A stretch of DNA of 64,000 nucleotides, taken from Gordionus sp. m RMFG-2023. Its lineage: Eukaryota > Nematomorpha > Gordioida > Chordodea > Parachordodidae. The stretch spans positions 48,461,366-48,525,365 of the forward strand of contig NC_088777.1 in NCBI RefSeq assembly GCF_954871325.1, given 5' to 3'. How positions within the stretch are numbered: the first letter of the stretch is position 1; each line of letters begins with the position of its first letter. The translations under genes were made by a program, and so were the position numbers. A model generated the notes under the pieces. That model saw only the letters and a list, made by a program, of their open reading frames with translations, did no database searches and was not told the origin of the DNA. This document shows positions 1 to 10,459 of this stretch, piece after piece.

Positions 1-1190
1 ATATGTTATCTAATTTTTTTTAAGTTAAAAGTGACGCGTTACTTTCTGAAGAGCCAGTAACTCGAGTTTATTTTTTCGCAAAATAACGAGTAAAAGAGTT
101 CCTTTTTTTGACCTAACGAGTAAAAAAATGTAAATAATTATAAATACCAATTTTTTTTAAAATGGATTAATTATAGTTACTAATTACAAAAAGGTAATTA
201 TGGGAATTAATTACATGTGCAATTGATTACTGCCTAATTTTGCAGCATTTCCTATAAAATGCACTGTTGACCAGATTTGATGGTAAACATTTTCTATATT
301 TTAGATAGTATATTGCTAAACATCAATTTTATTATATATTTCTTTTAAATAAATTATATTATAAAATAATATAATAATTATTTGAAAAGTTATATCATTT
401 TCTTAAAAAAAAGGAAGGTAATTTAAAAATATAATATATATATTTTCCAAAACCTTAGTACATAATTAAAGAAAAACTAAATTTCACTTTGTCATGCAAT
501 TTAAATGTATATATTCATAATATATTATAAAAAAAAATAACACATGCACAACATATATTAATGTTAAAAATAATTATCTTGTGGGATGAGGTTACCCATG
601 AAGCTAATGTACTTGGGAAAATCTATGCCAAGTCTTTGTCTGAAAAAAAGACTTCGCTAAGGTTTATCTGTAAGTTAAGACTGTGAGATCCAGGTTACTT
701 TAAAAAGAATATAGGGCTATTCCCAAATTTAAGTTGGTGGAAATTATGGGAATGAATATGTAGTCATGCGAAATTCAGAATATTTTACTATTTGCTCCTT
801 TTTCTCAAGAATGTTGAGTGTGTGATTGGACAGAGCCAAATCAATGCGCTAGCAATCCCAGAGCAGGAATTGACCTCGCTTTCAAGGAATTTCAGAAGTT
901 CCAACGTTTCCCATAAAATCTGAAAAGACCAAAAGGTTTAAGAATATATGGAATTTGAGCTGATATCAAAGCTATGGCCAATCATATTTACCTAAATATT
1001 CTATATCAGATAAATAGTTAAATAAATAAATTGTATAACTTAATATTTATTTTTGATATTCGTTTAGGCAGTAATACATTGATTTCCATCGATGACATAA
1101 TTTTTTCAATTTCCTTCCATTTACTAATCTAAATTAATTTATTTCCCTACTTGATTTATTTACATATGATCTCTTTTAGAAATATTAAAT
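1..1190. other. Intergenic, no gene recognised
   Basis: A+T-rich spacer. Around positions 30-125 there are repeated short motifs (AACGAGTAAAA, GTAACTCGAG) of the kind seen in subterminal regions of DNA transposons, but no paired end was found. A slightly less A+T-rich patch at 590-960 has no convincing reading frame. Confidence 0.4.
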
Positions 1191-1199
1191 AATAATTCA

Positions 1200-1570
1200 T
1201 TTAGAAAATATAAAGGTAATTTAGAACCTATCTCGTTATCTTTAAACCATTGCGCTTAATTGATTTTTCAGCTATATGAAAACCTTCTCTGAAGCCTTAA
1301 AAATAAATTAGATAATTCAAATAGAACATCTTACACCAAGGTAAAATCCGTAATCTAATCGAGTGATATCCCATTAAATTTAGAACTGCTGTTAGATTCA
1401 GCAAATGGGTATATAGACCCTCATAATTATTCCAAACTGCCTTTACAGTATGAAGTTTGATAGATACCCATCTTAGGTATCCTTCCAATCTTCAGGAGCT
1501 GAATGCTCAATTGAGATGCTATGCTAACCAACGTCTTTTGATAATTGTAATGTCGTTACAATAAAATCTT
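1200..1570 (-). pseudogene. Decayed hAT-like transposase fragment
   Basis: Reading the minus strand gives short pieces resembling the middle of hAT/zinc-finger-MYM-like transposases: a segment KLHTVKAVWNNYEGLYTHL (compare the W..V..L...Y..L region) and, in another frame just downstream, VLFELSNLFLRLQRR, which resembles the common D-V-L-x-E-L-S-x-L-S-x-x-L-Q-x-R motif. The order is right but frames change and stops occur, so this is a fossil. No terminal repeats were found. Family assignment rests on two short motifs only. Confidence 0.35.
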
Positions 1571-2787
1571 TAAACGCGATAATTCAATTACATTTACACC
1601 TTTTATAGCATGGTACAACATCTTTATTCCTAAACAGTATTTAAACAGTGTTAGGATATTATAGTTGTATTCGCAAAGACGTGTTGCACATCAGATTTTC
1701 CCCCAGACACGACACTGGTGCCATAGCTATAGGAATAAATCTAGAAAACCCAGCGGATCGAATTTAAATCGGATTCAAACTGGGATCGGTCCTTGTAAGG
1801 GCTTTAATATATATTAACAAATAGATTTCTTTTTCTTTCATAATCTTATTTTAATTTATTAAATATTAGTTTAATAAAAATAACAAATAAAAAAATCACC
1901 AAGGAATCAATAAAAAAAGTGTGTTATTACATATTATAAATATTTCGTCATTGCCATTCGCTTTTACATTTCAGAAGGTATGTTAACAAGTATAGTTTAC
2001 CACAGAAATACAATTTTCTAATCCGATGAAATATAATAAAGGGTTTTTTTTAATAAGTTATAGGATTATTTATTTATTTTTTAAGGAAATACTGATTGAA
2101 TCTATTTAGTTAACCATTTGCCCTAGCCATAATAAATATAAGATTAAAATGTAAATCTAGGTTTGAAAAAGAAAAGGATTTTTAAAAAAATGTATTAGCA
2201 CCATACGATAATGTATAATTTTTCATTTATAAGCTAATCAATGAAATCTTATAAAATTGGTTTATTTCATACCTGCAATTGATTAATCATATTACAAATT
2301 TTTAACTTTCATCAAAATCATTTTCCTATTATGTGTTCAACAGAAATTTAATTAAAATTTTCCATATCCAATTTAATAAGTGTAATTAAAAACAAGTCGG
2401 CACATCGAGCTTATCTTAATGGCCCTGGGTGAATTCATTTATAGTGAACATCATACATATATTAATTGTTTCTATAAACATAATGGAAAAATATCAAATT
2501 ATATTTATTTCCTGTAAATTCAGTTTATTTATATACCTTCTTTTGAATTTATATTCATTTATTACATTGTAAATGCGTAAATTTAGAAAATCAAATTCAT
2601 TATATATAACAGTTCAATTGGGTCAACTTATTACTTTTCCAACGCTGAGGATCGCGTTTGTCTCTAAACACTTGAAAGCCAGTAACGATTCATTATTCTT
2701 TTCAGTTCGAAACCAATTTGGAATTTTCCCCAAAAGAAACGTCTACTTTAGTAAACATAAAAATTAATCTCTCTTACATACACTTCC

Positions 2788-3890
2788 ATGGACATAACGT
2801 ATGGCATACTAATGTCAACACAGGGATTGATAGGAAATTTTATATATTTTTGGTGTTTAAACAAAAATCGAATAATTAGCTTCCCAGAGCCATCAATTGC
2901 ACCCAGCAACCGTAGAAAATTTTCGAATCTAGTAAATCAACCAATCTAAATGCTAATAGAATTTTATCACTAAGAGAAGAAAATTGGTTTAGATTGAAAC
3001 CACCAAGGCGAAATATATATCTGTATATCAAGACTTTGGCTATCTCCGATTTCCTATTCTGTGTCAACTCTATCGCAGTACCACTTATTTATTTAGCATG
3101 TTATAATACTTGTCACGAATCATTCATCTATTTTTTTTATTCATTAAAGATAGGATTCCCTTTAATGGACTTTTTTAACAATTATAATTACATATTAAGG
3201 ATTTTTATATCCTTAGACCGCCTTTGGGCTCTTGTATTTCCTTTCTCTTATAGAAGGATAATGACCAACTCCTTAATCAAATATATAATAGTTCTAGGTT
3301 TTATGGTTAGTTTTTCAGTAATTATTCCTTATGGTTGGGGATAGATTCCAACCAAGTATATAGAAAATAAAACGAACCTTATACTATATAATCAATTGAT
3401 TACCAAAAACATGTTGTATAGACTAGATCTTAATTTAACTCATGCTAAATATAGGAATCTAAATAATAATTCTATATCATGTCTTAAAATTTATAGTTAT
3501 TAGATATACCAATTTAGTTAATCCGAAATTACCTTGGTTTGTGGCCTACAAAAAATGGAGTACCTTTATCATGTCATTCATTCCATTTACGATATCAATA
3601 ATAGCTAACTTTGTTATAATTAAGAAATGTTATAAAATTTCCCAAAATAGAAAAAATTTGAGGAGAAGCTATAAAGTTTTTACGAGTAAAAAAGTAAACC
3701 TCCTCTTCAAATGGTTTAATAAAATGGTGCGCAGTCATGGTAAATTCATAATATGGAAAACCTAAGGATGAATAATTTACCAATTTTTCAAAAGAGAGAA
3801 TTTCAGATTACAATTTTAATGTCAGCCTTAAATATGCATTATATATTATGTTTATAATATCTTATATCATATGTGATTATTATAAAATTT
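2788..3890 (+). pseudogene. Decayed rhodopsin-type GPCR, array copy 1
   Basis: Best read as a broken copy of the receptor at 6138-7465. An ATG at 2788 begins TM1 (GLIGNFIYFWCLNKNR), then the frame is lost and resumes at about 2994 with TM2 to TM4 (YIKTLAISDFLF, SLDRLWALVFPFSYRR). A stop follows at the end of TM4 near 3343, and the frame reopens from about 3484 for TM5 and ICL3. TM6 starts (REFQITILMSALN) but TM7 is absent, the sequence diverging after 3850. The remaining segments align colinearly with copy 2 without introns. Retained features are the TM2 L-A-x-S-D and the TM3 end D-R-L. The damage spread over the gene says it is no longer coding. It may still be transcribed; the sequence does not show this. 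Confidence 0.75.
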
Positions 3891-6137
3891 AAATTTATAC
3901 TTGTCATATCATAATAATATATGAATTTTTTTCAATTATATTCATCGTCTAAACATATTTAATTTAAAATTTAGATGAGAATAATAATAAAACTTATAAT
4001 TATTACGACCCAAAAAAAACATACCAATAATATTTTATTTATAGCTAAGAATGGCATTCGAAACCATTGGTAGTCGAACTTATAGTTTTATGATGCTGCG
4101 ATCCAAAACAAAATATGATGGAAATTTAAGGGTTTAAAAGATTTGGGTTATCTTCTTAATTATCTTTACCCCCGATTCGTATTATAATAATTTAAAACAA
4201 GCTCTCGTTTATCGAGGAAAACGACATAAATTTGCTTAATTATCAGTTTTAAAAACATTTTCAAAACTTCAACTGGTTTTCCAAACCGATCTCTAATATA
4301 AATATTAAATTTCAATAATATAAATTTCACAAAAAGACAAAATATCAGGTGTTTTTGTAGAAAAACTTATTCAATTCTAATGAAATTTATTTTAAATATG
4401 GAAATTATTAAATATTTTATAAAAAATATTTAAGTTCAATCAGTGATTTAGAATTTAAAAAAAATTATTATTAAAATAGTTTATTTCTAAAATAATTTAA
4501 AATCCCAAATTCTACATTTTATTTTAAGGTTTTACCCGGCCCTCCTATACATCTAAAACAATCCATATATATTCATAATAAAAACGATCCATATTTATTC
4601 ATAATTATATTTATCTATCCATTAAAAAAAATATAAAGATTATAAATAATAATTATCCAGCTTCATATATTCTTCATTCCCACAGGTCCATTCTTTGTTC
4701 CTCCCAGCTGACATCTTCTCCAATTAATCCAATATCTTCACCCAAATCTCCAAGACTTTTTATTGACAATCCACCATGTGATGATCACGTTTCTTTTTCA
4801 TCCCCCAGGAAAACTCAATTCCCCTGTCAGAAAATAACTGACATTTGATGTATTAAATTAAATTTGTTTCTGCAATTTTAATTACTGTGAAGAGATGGTT
4901 ATTTTAATCTCTTTGAATACAATATTTTTTTTTCTAAACAACTCACACCAAATTCAAAATCTCTGCCCCTAAACACTCCCAGGCGTTTACCAAAATTTAA
5001 TTTAAATTTTTAAAAATATGAGTTTTTTTTGGTAAAAACTTTTAAATCCATTAAATTTCATTTTTTTTTTAAATTTAAATTCATCAATTAATTTAGAAAA
5101 ATGAAACTTATACTAAAATAATTATTTAAAAAAATTTTCTTTGATTCCAAGTTTTAAAATTATCCCAAGTTCCATTTTGGGAAAGTGTCAGAAACGTTTA
5201 GTTCCATTTTTCTCTAACTAATTACATCGAAAAAAAATCTGATTATTACTTTATTTTGAACTGTGACGCATCCTAATTTTATTTTTAAATAATAACCATT
5301 CATAAAACCAATATATTAATAATAATAAAATTAATTAAATATGTCAAACATTACATGTTGTTAAATGCTAATGATAAAAAAAAATATATTTCTCACATTT
5401 AGCGCTTAGATTTTACCTATATGGTACGTTAATGAGTTTAATTTAACATAAATTAAATCTATGGGCACGCCTGTTCTCATACGATAAAACATAATTAAAA
5501 TATATTATACCATTCATGTCATGGGCTATAATGAATGGATTTTATAATATTCTTTTTAAATTTCAAAATAATTTTTTCTTTTTATGTGTTTAAACGAAAA
5601 TTAAATTGAAAATAAAAAAGTAAAAAATTTTTTTCAGTACTTATACCGACCTTGAAATATAAATTCGTTTAATTTAATAAGTGTGATTAAAAACATGTCG
5701 ACATATAGAGTTTAGCTTAATGCACAAGGTAAATTTATTTAGAGCGACAACAGTTTCTTTTGTTAAATAAAAAAAAAATAATTTTAAAGGCAATACTTAT
5801 TAATTACTCTAAAACATAACAAAATATCTAAACTTAGATTTATTTTTCTCTTGTAATTCTGTTTATTCACTGCAACTTTTTATTATCATTTAAAAAAATA
5901 CAATTTTTTTTAAAATATTTTAGAAGTTAGAAATCTATATTTGTTAGTAAATATATATAATCAAATTCATTATAAATGATATAGTTAAATCCACTTATTC
6001 CTTTCCTCGCCCAAAAGAACGTGTAATTCCCGGACACAGTATTGAAAGCCAGCAGCACTTCCATATTATTTTCAGTGCATATCTGGTTTGGGAGATATAT
6101 TTATTACCCCTTCATAAAAACGTCTAGTTAACTTAGA

Positions 6138-7465
6138 ATGCAGGTCGATCTCTTTTACATTAAATACTCTATGGTCATAACATATGGTATACTAATGGGA
6201 ACACAAGTAGGGATAGGATTGATAGGAAATCTTATATATTTCTGGTGTCTAACCAAAAATCGCATCATTAGTAACCCAGACCCATTAATTGCACCCAGCA
6301 ACCGTTTGATCGAATCTAATAAATCGCCCAATACAAATGCAAATAAAGTTTCATCAATGAGACAAGATCAGGGCTCTGGATCTAATTTAGTGGCAAAGAA
6401 GCGAAATATATATTTGTATATCAAGACTCTGGCTGTCTCCGATTTCTTATACTGCATCCACTATATAGCTGTACAAGTTATTTATATAGCATGTGACAAT
6501 TGTCACAAATCCTTCTTCTTTATTTTTTATTCGTTAAAAATTGGATTCCCTGTAATGGACGGCTTCATTAATTTTAATTATCTATTGAGGGTTTTTATAT
6601 CCTTGGACCGTCTATGGGCGCTCGAATTTCCTTTCTCTTATAAAAGGAAAATGTCCAACTATTTTATCAAATCTCTCTTAGTTCTAGGTTTCGTCTTTAG
6701 TTTTTTGGTCCCTATTCCATACAGTTGGGGATTCGTTCTAACCAAGTATACAGAAAATGAAACAGCAGGGATATCATGTAATCAGCTGATTACCATAAAT
6801 ATGTTGAATGAAAATTTGGATCTTAATTTATCTGAAACCAAAAATAAGAGTACAAGGAATCATTTAATCCATGTCTTGATATGAATAAAGTTATTGTTAA
6901 ATATATCCATTCCTTTAATCAGAAAACCCCTTGGTTTCCGACTTATCGAAAATGGATAACTCTTATCGTGTCATTCCTTCCATTTACGATATCATTAATT
7001 GCTAACTTTTTTATAATTAAGAAATGTTATAAAATTTTCCGTAATAGAATAAATTTGAGGAGACGCAATAATGATGTTGCAAATACAAAAGTAAAGCCCC
7101 CATTCAAATGGCTTAATAAAACGGTGTTAAGAAATAGGATCTATAACTCGGAAAATATGGAAAATTCTTTACCAGTTATGCAAACGAGAGAATTTCAGAT
7201 TACGATTTTAATGGCAGCCTTAAATGTGCATTATATATTCAGCACTATTCCTATGACACTTTATATTCTTATGTATGAACCATGGAAGGATACGTTCTTG
7301 AATAAGCATGAACTATGGTTTCAAAACATGGCCTATTTAACCAAATATGGGAACAATGCCCAAAGTGTGTATATAAATTTATTTTTTGATCCCACTATGA
7401 AGTTCTTAAAAAGTACTGTTGCTTTAGTAATTAAATTTAAAACTTGTAACTGTATTAATTTATAA
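6138..7465 (+). CDS. Rhodopsin-type GPCR, array copy 2 (best-preserved)
   Basis: A seven-transmembrane receptor expected at the plasma membrane coupling to G proteins; ligand unknown, peptide-type by general look only. TM1 holds GLIGNLIYFW (N1.50), TM2 LAVSDFLY (D2.50), TM3 ends SLDRLWAL (DRL instead of DRY), TM4 is near residues 175-195, and ECL2 carries a cysteine (SCNQL). TM5 holds SFLPFTISLIANFFI (P5.50), TM6 is ITILMAALNVHYIF, and TM7 ends NLFFDPTMKF where NPxxY is usual. The start MQVDLFYIKYS matches copy 3. The frame breaks once in ECL2: 6138-6884 is one open frame and 6848-7465 another. Treating 6850-6890 as a 41-nt GT..AG intron joins them in phase and gives 428 residues, a normal length. 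A plain frameshift making this a recent pseudogene is equally possible. Stop at 7463-7465. Confidence 0.65.
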
Positions 7466-7550
7466 CTATAATATATATTTTTATGTGATTAATAATTAAA
7501 TTTAAAACTTGTATTAATTTATAACTATAATATATATATTTTTATGTGAT
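7433..7550 (+). repeat. 65-bp tandem duplication over the GPCR 3' end
   Basis: The block AAATTTAAAACTTG...TTTTTATGTGATTAAT occurs twice head to tail, starting at about 7433 and 7498. The first copy contains the stop codon of the receptor; the second lies wholly in the 3' flank. Confidence 0.7.
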
Positions 7551-7810
7551 TAATATAAATAGTTTTACTTTTAATTCCGTATAGACATGATTTAGCTAAA
7601 GAGGAAAGAGGGGACTGAAAGCAGTGCTTAATGAGCTTTTTTGCATATGAATTTTATTGTGGGCTTTGAGCCGATTATGTTTTATTCCTGTTTTTCACTT
7701 TAAAAAAATTTAAAATTCCTAAAAATTTAGAATTATACTTCTAATTTGAAAAAAAATATCTTTTCACTCAATATAATTTTAACTTATTTGTATATAGCAG
7801 AGTTGTTAAA

Positions 7811-7830
7811 CGCTACTTTTAAAAGTAGCG
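7811..7830. repeat. Perfect 20-bp palindrome beside the hAT left end
   Basis: CGCTACTTTTAAAAGTAGCG directly abuts the terminal inverted repeat. It is followed by further AAAGTAGC/GCTACTTT copies to about 7920. Such clustered subterminal motifs are the usual binding sites for hAT transposases; the role here is inferred. Confidence 0.85.
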
Positions 7831-8026
7831 CTACCGCTATCGCTATTTGTCAAAAAAAGTAGCTCGCTATTAGCTACTATTTTTTAAAAGTAGCTTTAGC
7901 TACTTTTTAAGCTACTTTTTATAAAAAAAATTTACAAACAAATTTTTTATTTTTTGCTTATACGTTATTGTATAGTAAATATATATAAAATCAACATTTA
8001 TATATTAAAATATAGTTAGTTTTGAT

Positions 8027-8340
8027 TATATGTAATAAAAATAAATATTTATGGTAATTTGGCATTTTAATAATAAAATCATTTCAATATTATCATCCCC
8101 AAGTCTAGAGCGACGATCAGAAAGTATAAGTTTTGACTTACTAAATAATCTCTCGACACTAGCACTTGAGGGTAAGGGCGTATTTAATCTTATATACATA
8201 TTTTTAATATAAGATAGATTATCAATAATTTTATTTGCAAGTACATCGTATGTCTGGCATCCTTTTATCATTTTGAGGGCTAATGCCACAAATCTTTCTT
8301 TTAAAGTCCTGGTCTAGCCAATGGCCTGTGATTCTCAAAT
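8027..8340 (-). pseudogene. hAT transposase C-terminal dimerisation domain remnant
   Basis: Open on the minus strand from about 8289 to the stop near 8026. It contains NTPLPSSASVERLFSKSKLI, the conserved hAT C-terminal signature (S..VERLFS......R.RL), followed by RRSRLGDDNIEMILLLKCQ. It belongs to the hAT element at 7798-10550. The upstream coding sequence is cut off at about 8340 where the LINE fragment begins. Confidence 0.85.
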
Positions 8341-8379
8341 AAGCTCAAAAATATTTAATCAGATCAATTTATAAATTAA

Positions 8380-9600
8380 TCTTTAAAACATGTAAACAAA
8401 ATATAAAAATAAAAAGATGAATATATATATATTAAAAGTGAAAGTATATTTTAAAAATATCGATGGCTCTAAAAAGAGCTTATAGTAAAAATGTTCCTAA
8501 AAAACAGGTATAATTATGTTTAAAAACTTCTAATTGGAGTTTTTGTTTAAGAAAAATAGATTCTCGTTTTTCGTTTGTAATGTTAAAAATTTTACGTGCT
8601 AAAATTTAAAAAAAATATATGTTGATTGTGAGAAATTGCCATTAGTTGAAATGACTATAGATTAAAAAATAAAGTTATTTAGTTTTGAATATTTATTAAT
8701 TTTTTATTTTCCTTGCTAGTAAGAGGGTTTGAATTAATTGATGAGGTAAAGGAAGAGACGCAGGTTGCGTCCCAAATTAGGGATTTCCCATTGGACCATG
8801 GGGTGCAGTTTAAACCGTCAGGTCTGAGACCATCTTGTAAAGAGAGGTTTGTTGGTTCTAGGATGTTAGGTATTTTAGCATTATTAAGAGCGTTATGGAT
8901 GATTTTATTTATAGCTTTATGCCGGAGGTGGCGACCTTGGCTGCGGGAGCAGTTTAAGCCATGTCTTGCGTTTGGTTGAACGGGTAGGTTAAGGTGGCAA
9001 GTGTGTGAATGTGTAAGCGAGCATCCAAGTCTAAATCCTATGGTAACTCTCAGTTGGTAATTGGTTAAGAGATTATCAAGGGTTAGGCTTGGAAGTGCCT
9101 CGAACTCTTCATGCTAGCCGTATTTATCGTTTAGTTGAAGAAGTTGTATATCGCTGATATCGGAAGGGTTAAGACTATTATGTAGTTTCTTTATAAGGGG
9201 TTCCAAGATTGATTTATTAGAAATTTCTGTTGGAAAAGTTTGACCGTCTGGGGTTAGTAGATTCCATCTTTCGATTGCTACTGTTAAGAGATCGTCATTG
9301 GGGATTATGAAAGATGAGATTGCGGAATCGAGCGAAAGGCGATTAGAGATAAAAAGAGATAGGGAGAGTAATTCTAAGGGGATCAGGTCGATACCACCAA
9401 GTTTAGCGGGTAATTGAGCGAGGTGCCAATTAAAGTCTGATAATGGAAGATTAAGGATCCATAAAGGTCTATAAGCGAATATTATGTTGGGTGAAAAATC
9501 CTGAGGAGGTGAATGAGGATAAGTGAAAGAGGTGCGAGATTTTAGGTAAATATAGGCACTTTTTTAATAGATAAAAAAGTTGGTGCGATAATAAGTTTTT
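8380..9600 (-). mobile_element. 5'-truncated non-LTR retrotransposon nested in the hAT
   Basis: Minus-strand translation gives the C-terminal region of a LINE-type reverse transcriptase polyprotein. Blocks in order are LPAKLGGIDLIPLELLSLSL, LEPLIKKLHNSLNPSDISDI, LDNLLTNYQLRVTIGFRLG, a Cys/His cluster (H-T-C..., H-G-L-N-C), GRHLRHKAINKIIHNALN, then RPDGL followed by W-x-x-G-K-S-L-I-W-D-A-T-C. The last block has the P-D...D-x-T spacing of a restriction-like nuclease fold. It closely matches the plus-strand copy at 24062-24885, including 3' UTR sequence down to about 8385. Reverse-transcriptase palm motifs are absent because the 5' end is truncated. Several frame breaks are present. Confidence 0.85.
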
Positions 9601-9605
9601 ACCTT

Positions 9606-10262
9606 CTGTTATGTGTCCAACTATCTTCCGTGGTACATATATATGATATCTCTGATAACTCTACTATTAGAGCATCTTTCATCATTTTTAAGTTATCTGT
9701 TATTTTATTCATTAGTGTCTGGCGGCATAAAATTGTTGTATCAGGTATAGAGTTTTAATCATCATGGTAAATGATGGATTATCAACAAAGGACATTGGCT
9801 GAACTGTATAAATTATAAAATCAACAATAACTTTATCAGCCAATTTCTGAGAAATATTGTCATTTGCATTATTAATTAATTTGGTTTGAATTGAATTAGT
9901 CTTTTTGGATGTAGAGTCGCCTATACCAAAATTATTTAGATGTTTCTCCATTTCCTCAAACTCATGAACAGTCTTATAAAATAAATATTATTAGAATGTA
10001 AAAATGACAATTTACCTTTAGGTGTTTCTTGAGGGTATAGTTACTGGATTGATTTGAGGAAATATTTTTTTTTACATTTTAAACAATTAAATTTGAAAAC
10101 AGTTTTGGTTATATATTTATTTTAAAAAAATTTTCAAATCTAAGGAATGGGAAATTTGTATTATAGCTATTAAGAACATTTACTTCCCTTAGTAACTTCC
10201 ATTTCATTAATATCATTGTCTGAATCACTTTCAACGATTTGGATATCAATAGGCGATGACAT
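9606..10262 (-). pseudogene. hAT transposase N-terminal exons (BED finger) remnant
   Basis: Three exon-like blocks on the minus strand. First, an ATG at 10262 gives MSSPIDIQIVESDSDNDINE and ends at a GT donor near 10184. Second, about 10110-10015 encodes KFNCLKCKK...YTLKKHLK, the C-x2-C and H-L of a BED zinc finger, followed by a GTAAAT donor. Third, 9985-9606 encodes KLADKVIVDFIIYTVQPMSF and MKDALIVELSEISYI, followed by TTEDSWT, where the aspartate matches the first catalytic D of hAT enzymes; a GTAAAA donor follows. The rest of the catalytic domain is missing from the element. Confidence 0.75.
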
Positions 10263-10426
10263 TTTAAATTATTAACACGTGATTTAGGTTTATAATACAA
10301 ATGAAAATATAAATTACAAATTGAAATTATATATCAATTTCAAAATTAAATAATAAATCATAATATAATTAATTATGATATTATATTTAAATTTTTATGT
10401 TTATACTTACCTTCATTATATTTTTT

Positions 10427-10459
10427 GAAAGTAGCGAAGTAGCGTACTTCGCTACTTTC
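10427..10459. repeat. 33-nt hairpin near the hAT right end
   Basis: Arms GAAAGTAGCGAAGT (10427-10440) and ACTTCGCTACTTTC (10446-10459) are perfectly complementary around a 5-nt loop. They use the same GTAGCG motif as the left-end palindrome and are followed by more GTAGC/GCTAC copies up to the terminal repeat. Confidence 0.85.

Noticed and set aside
8713-8979. 88-codon plus-strand ORF
   Set aside because: Antisense shadow of the nested LINE, whose coding strand is minus.
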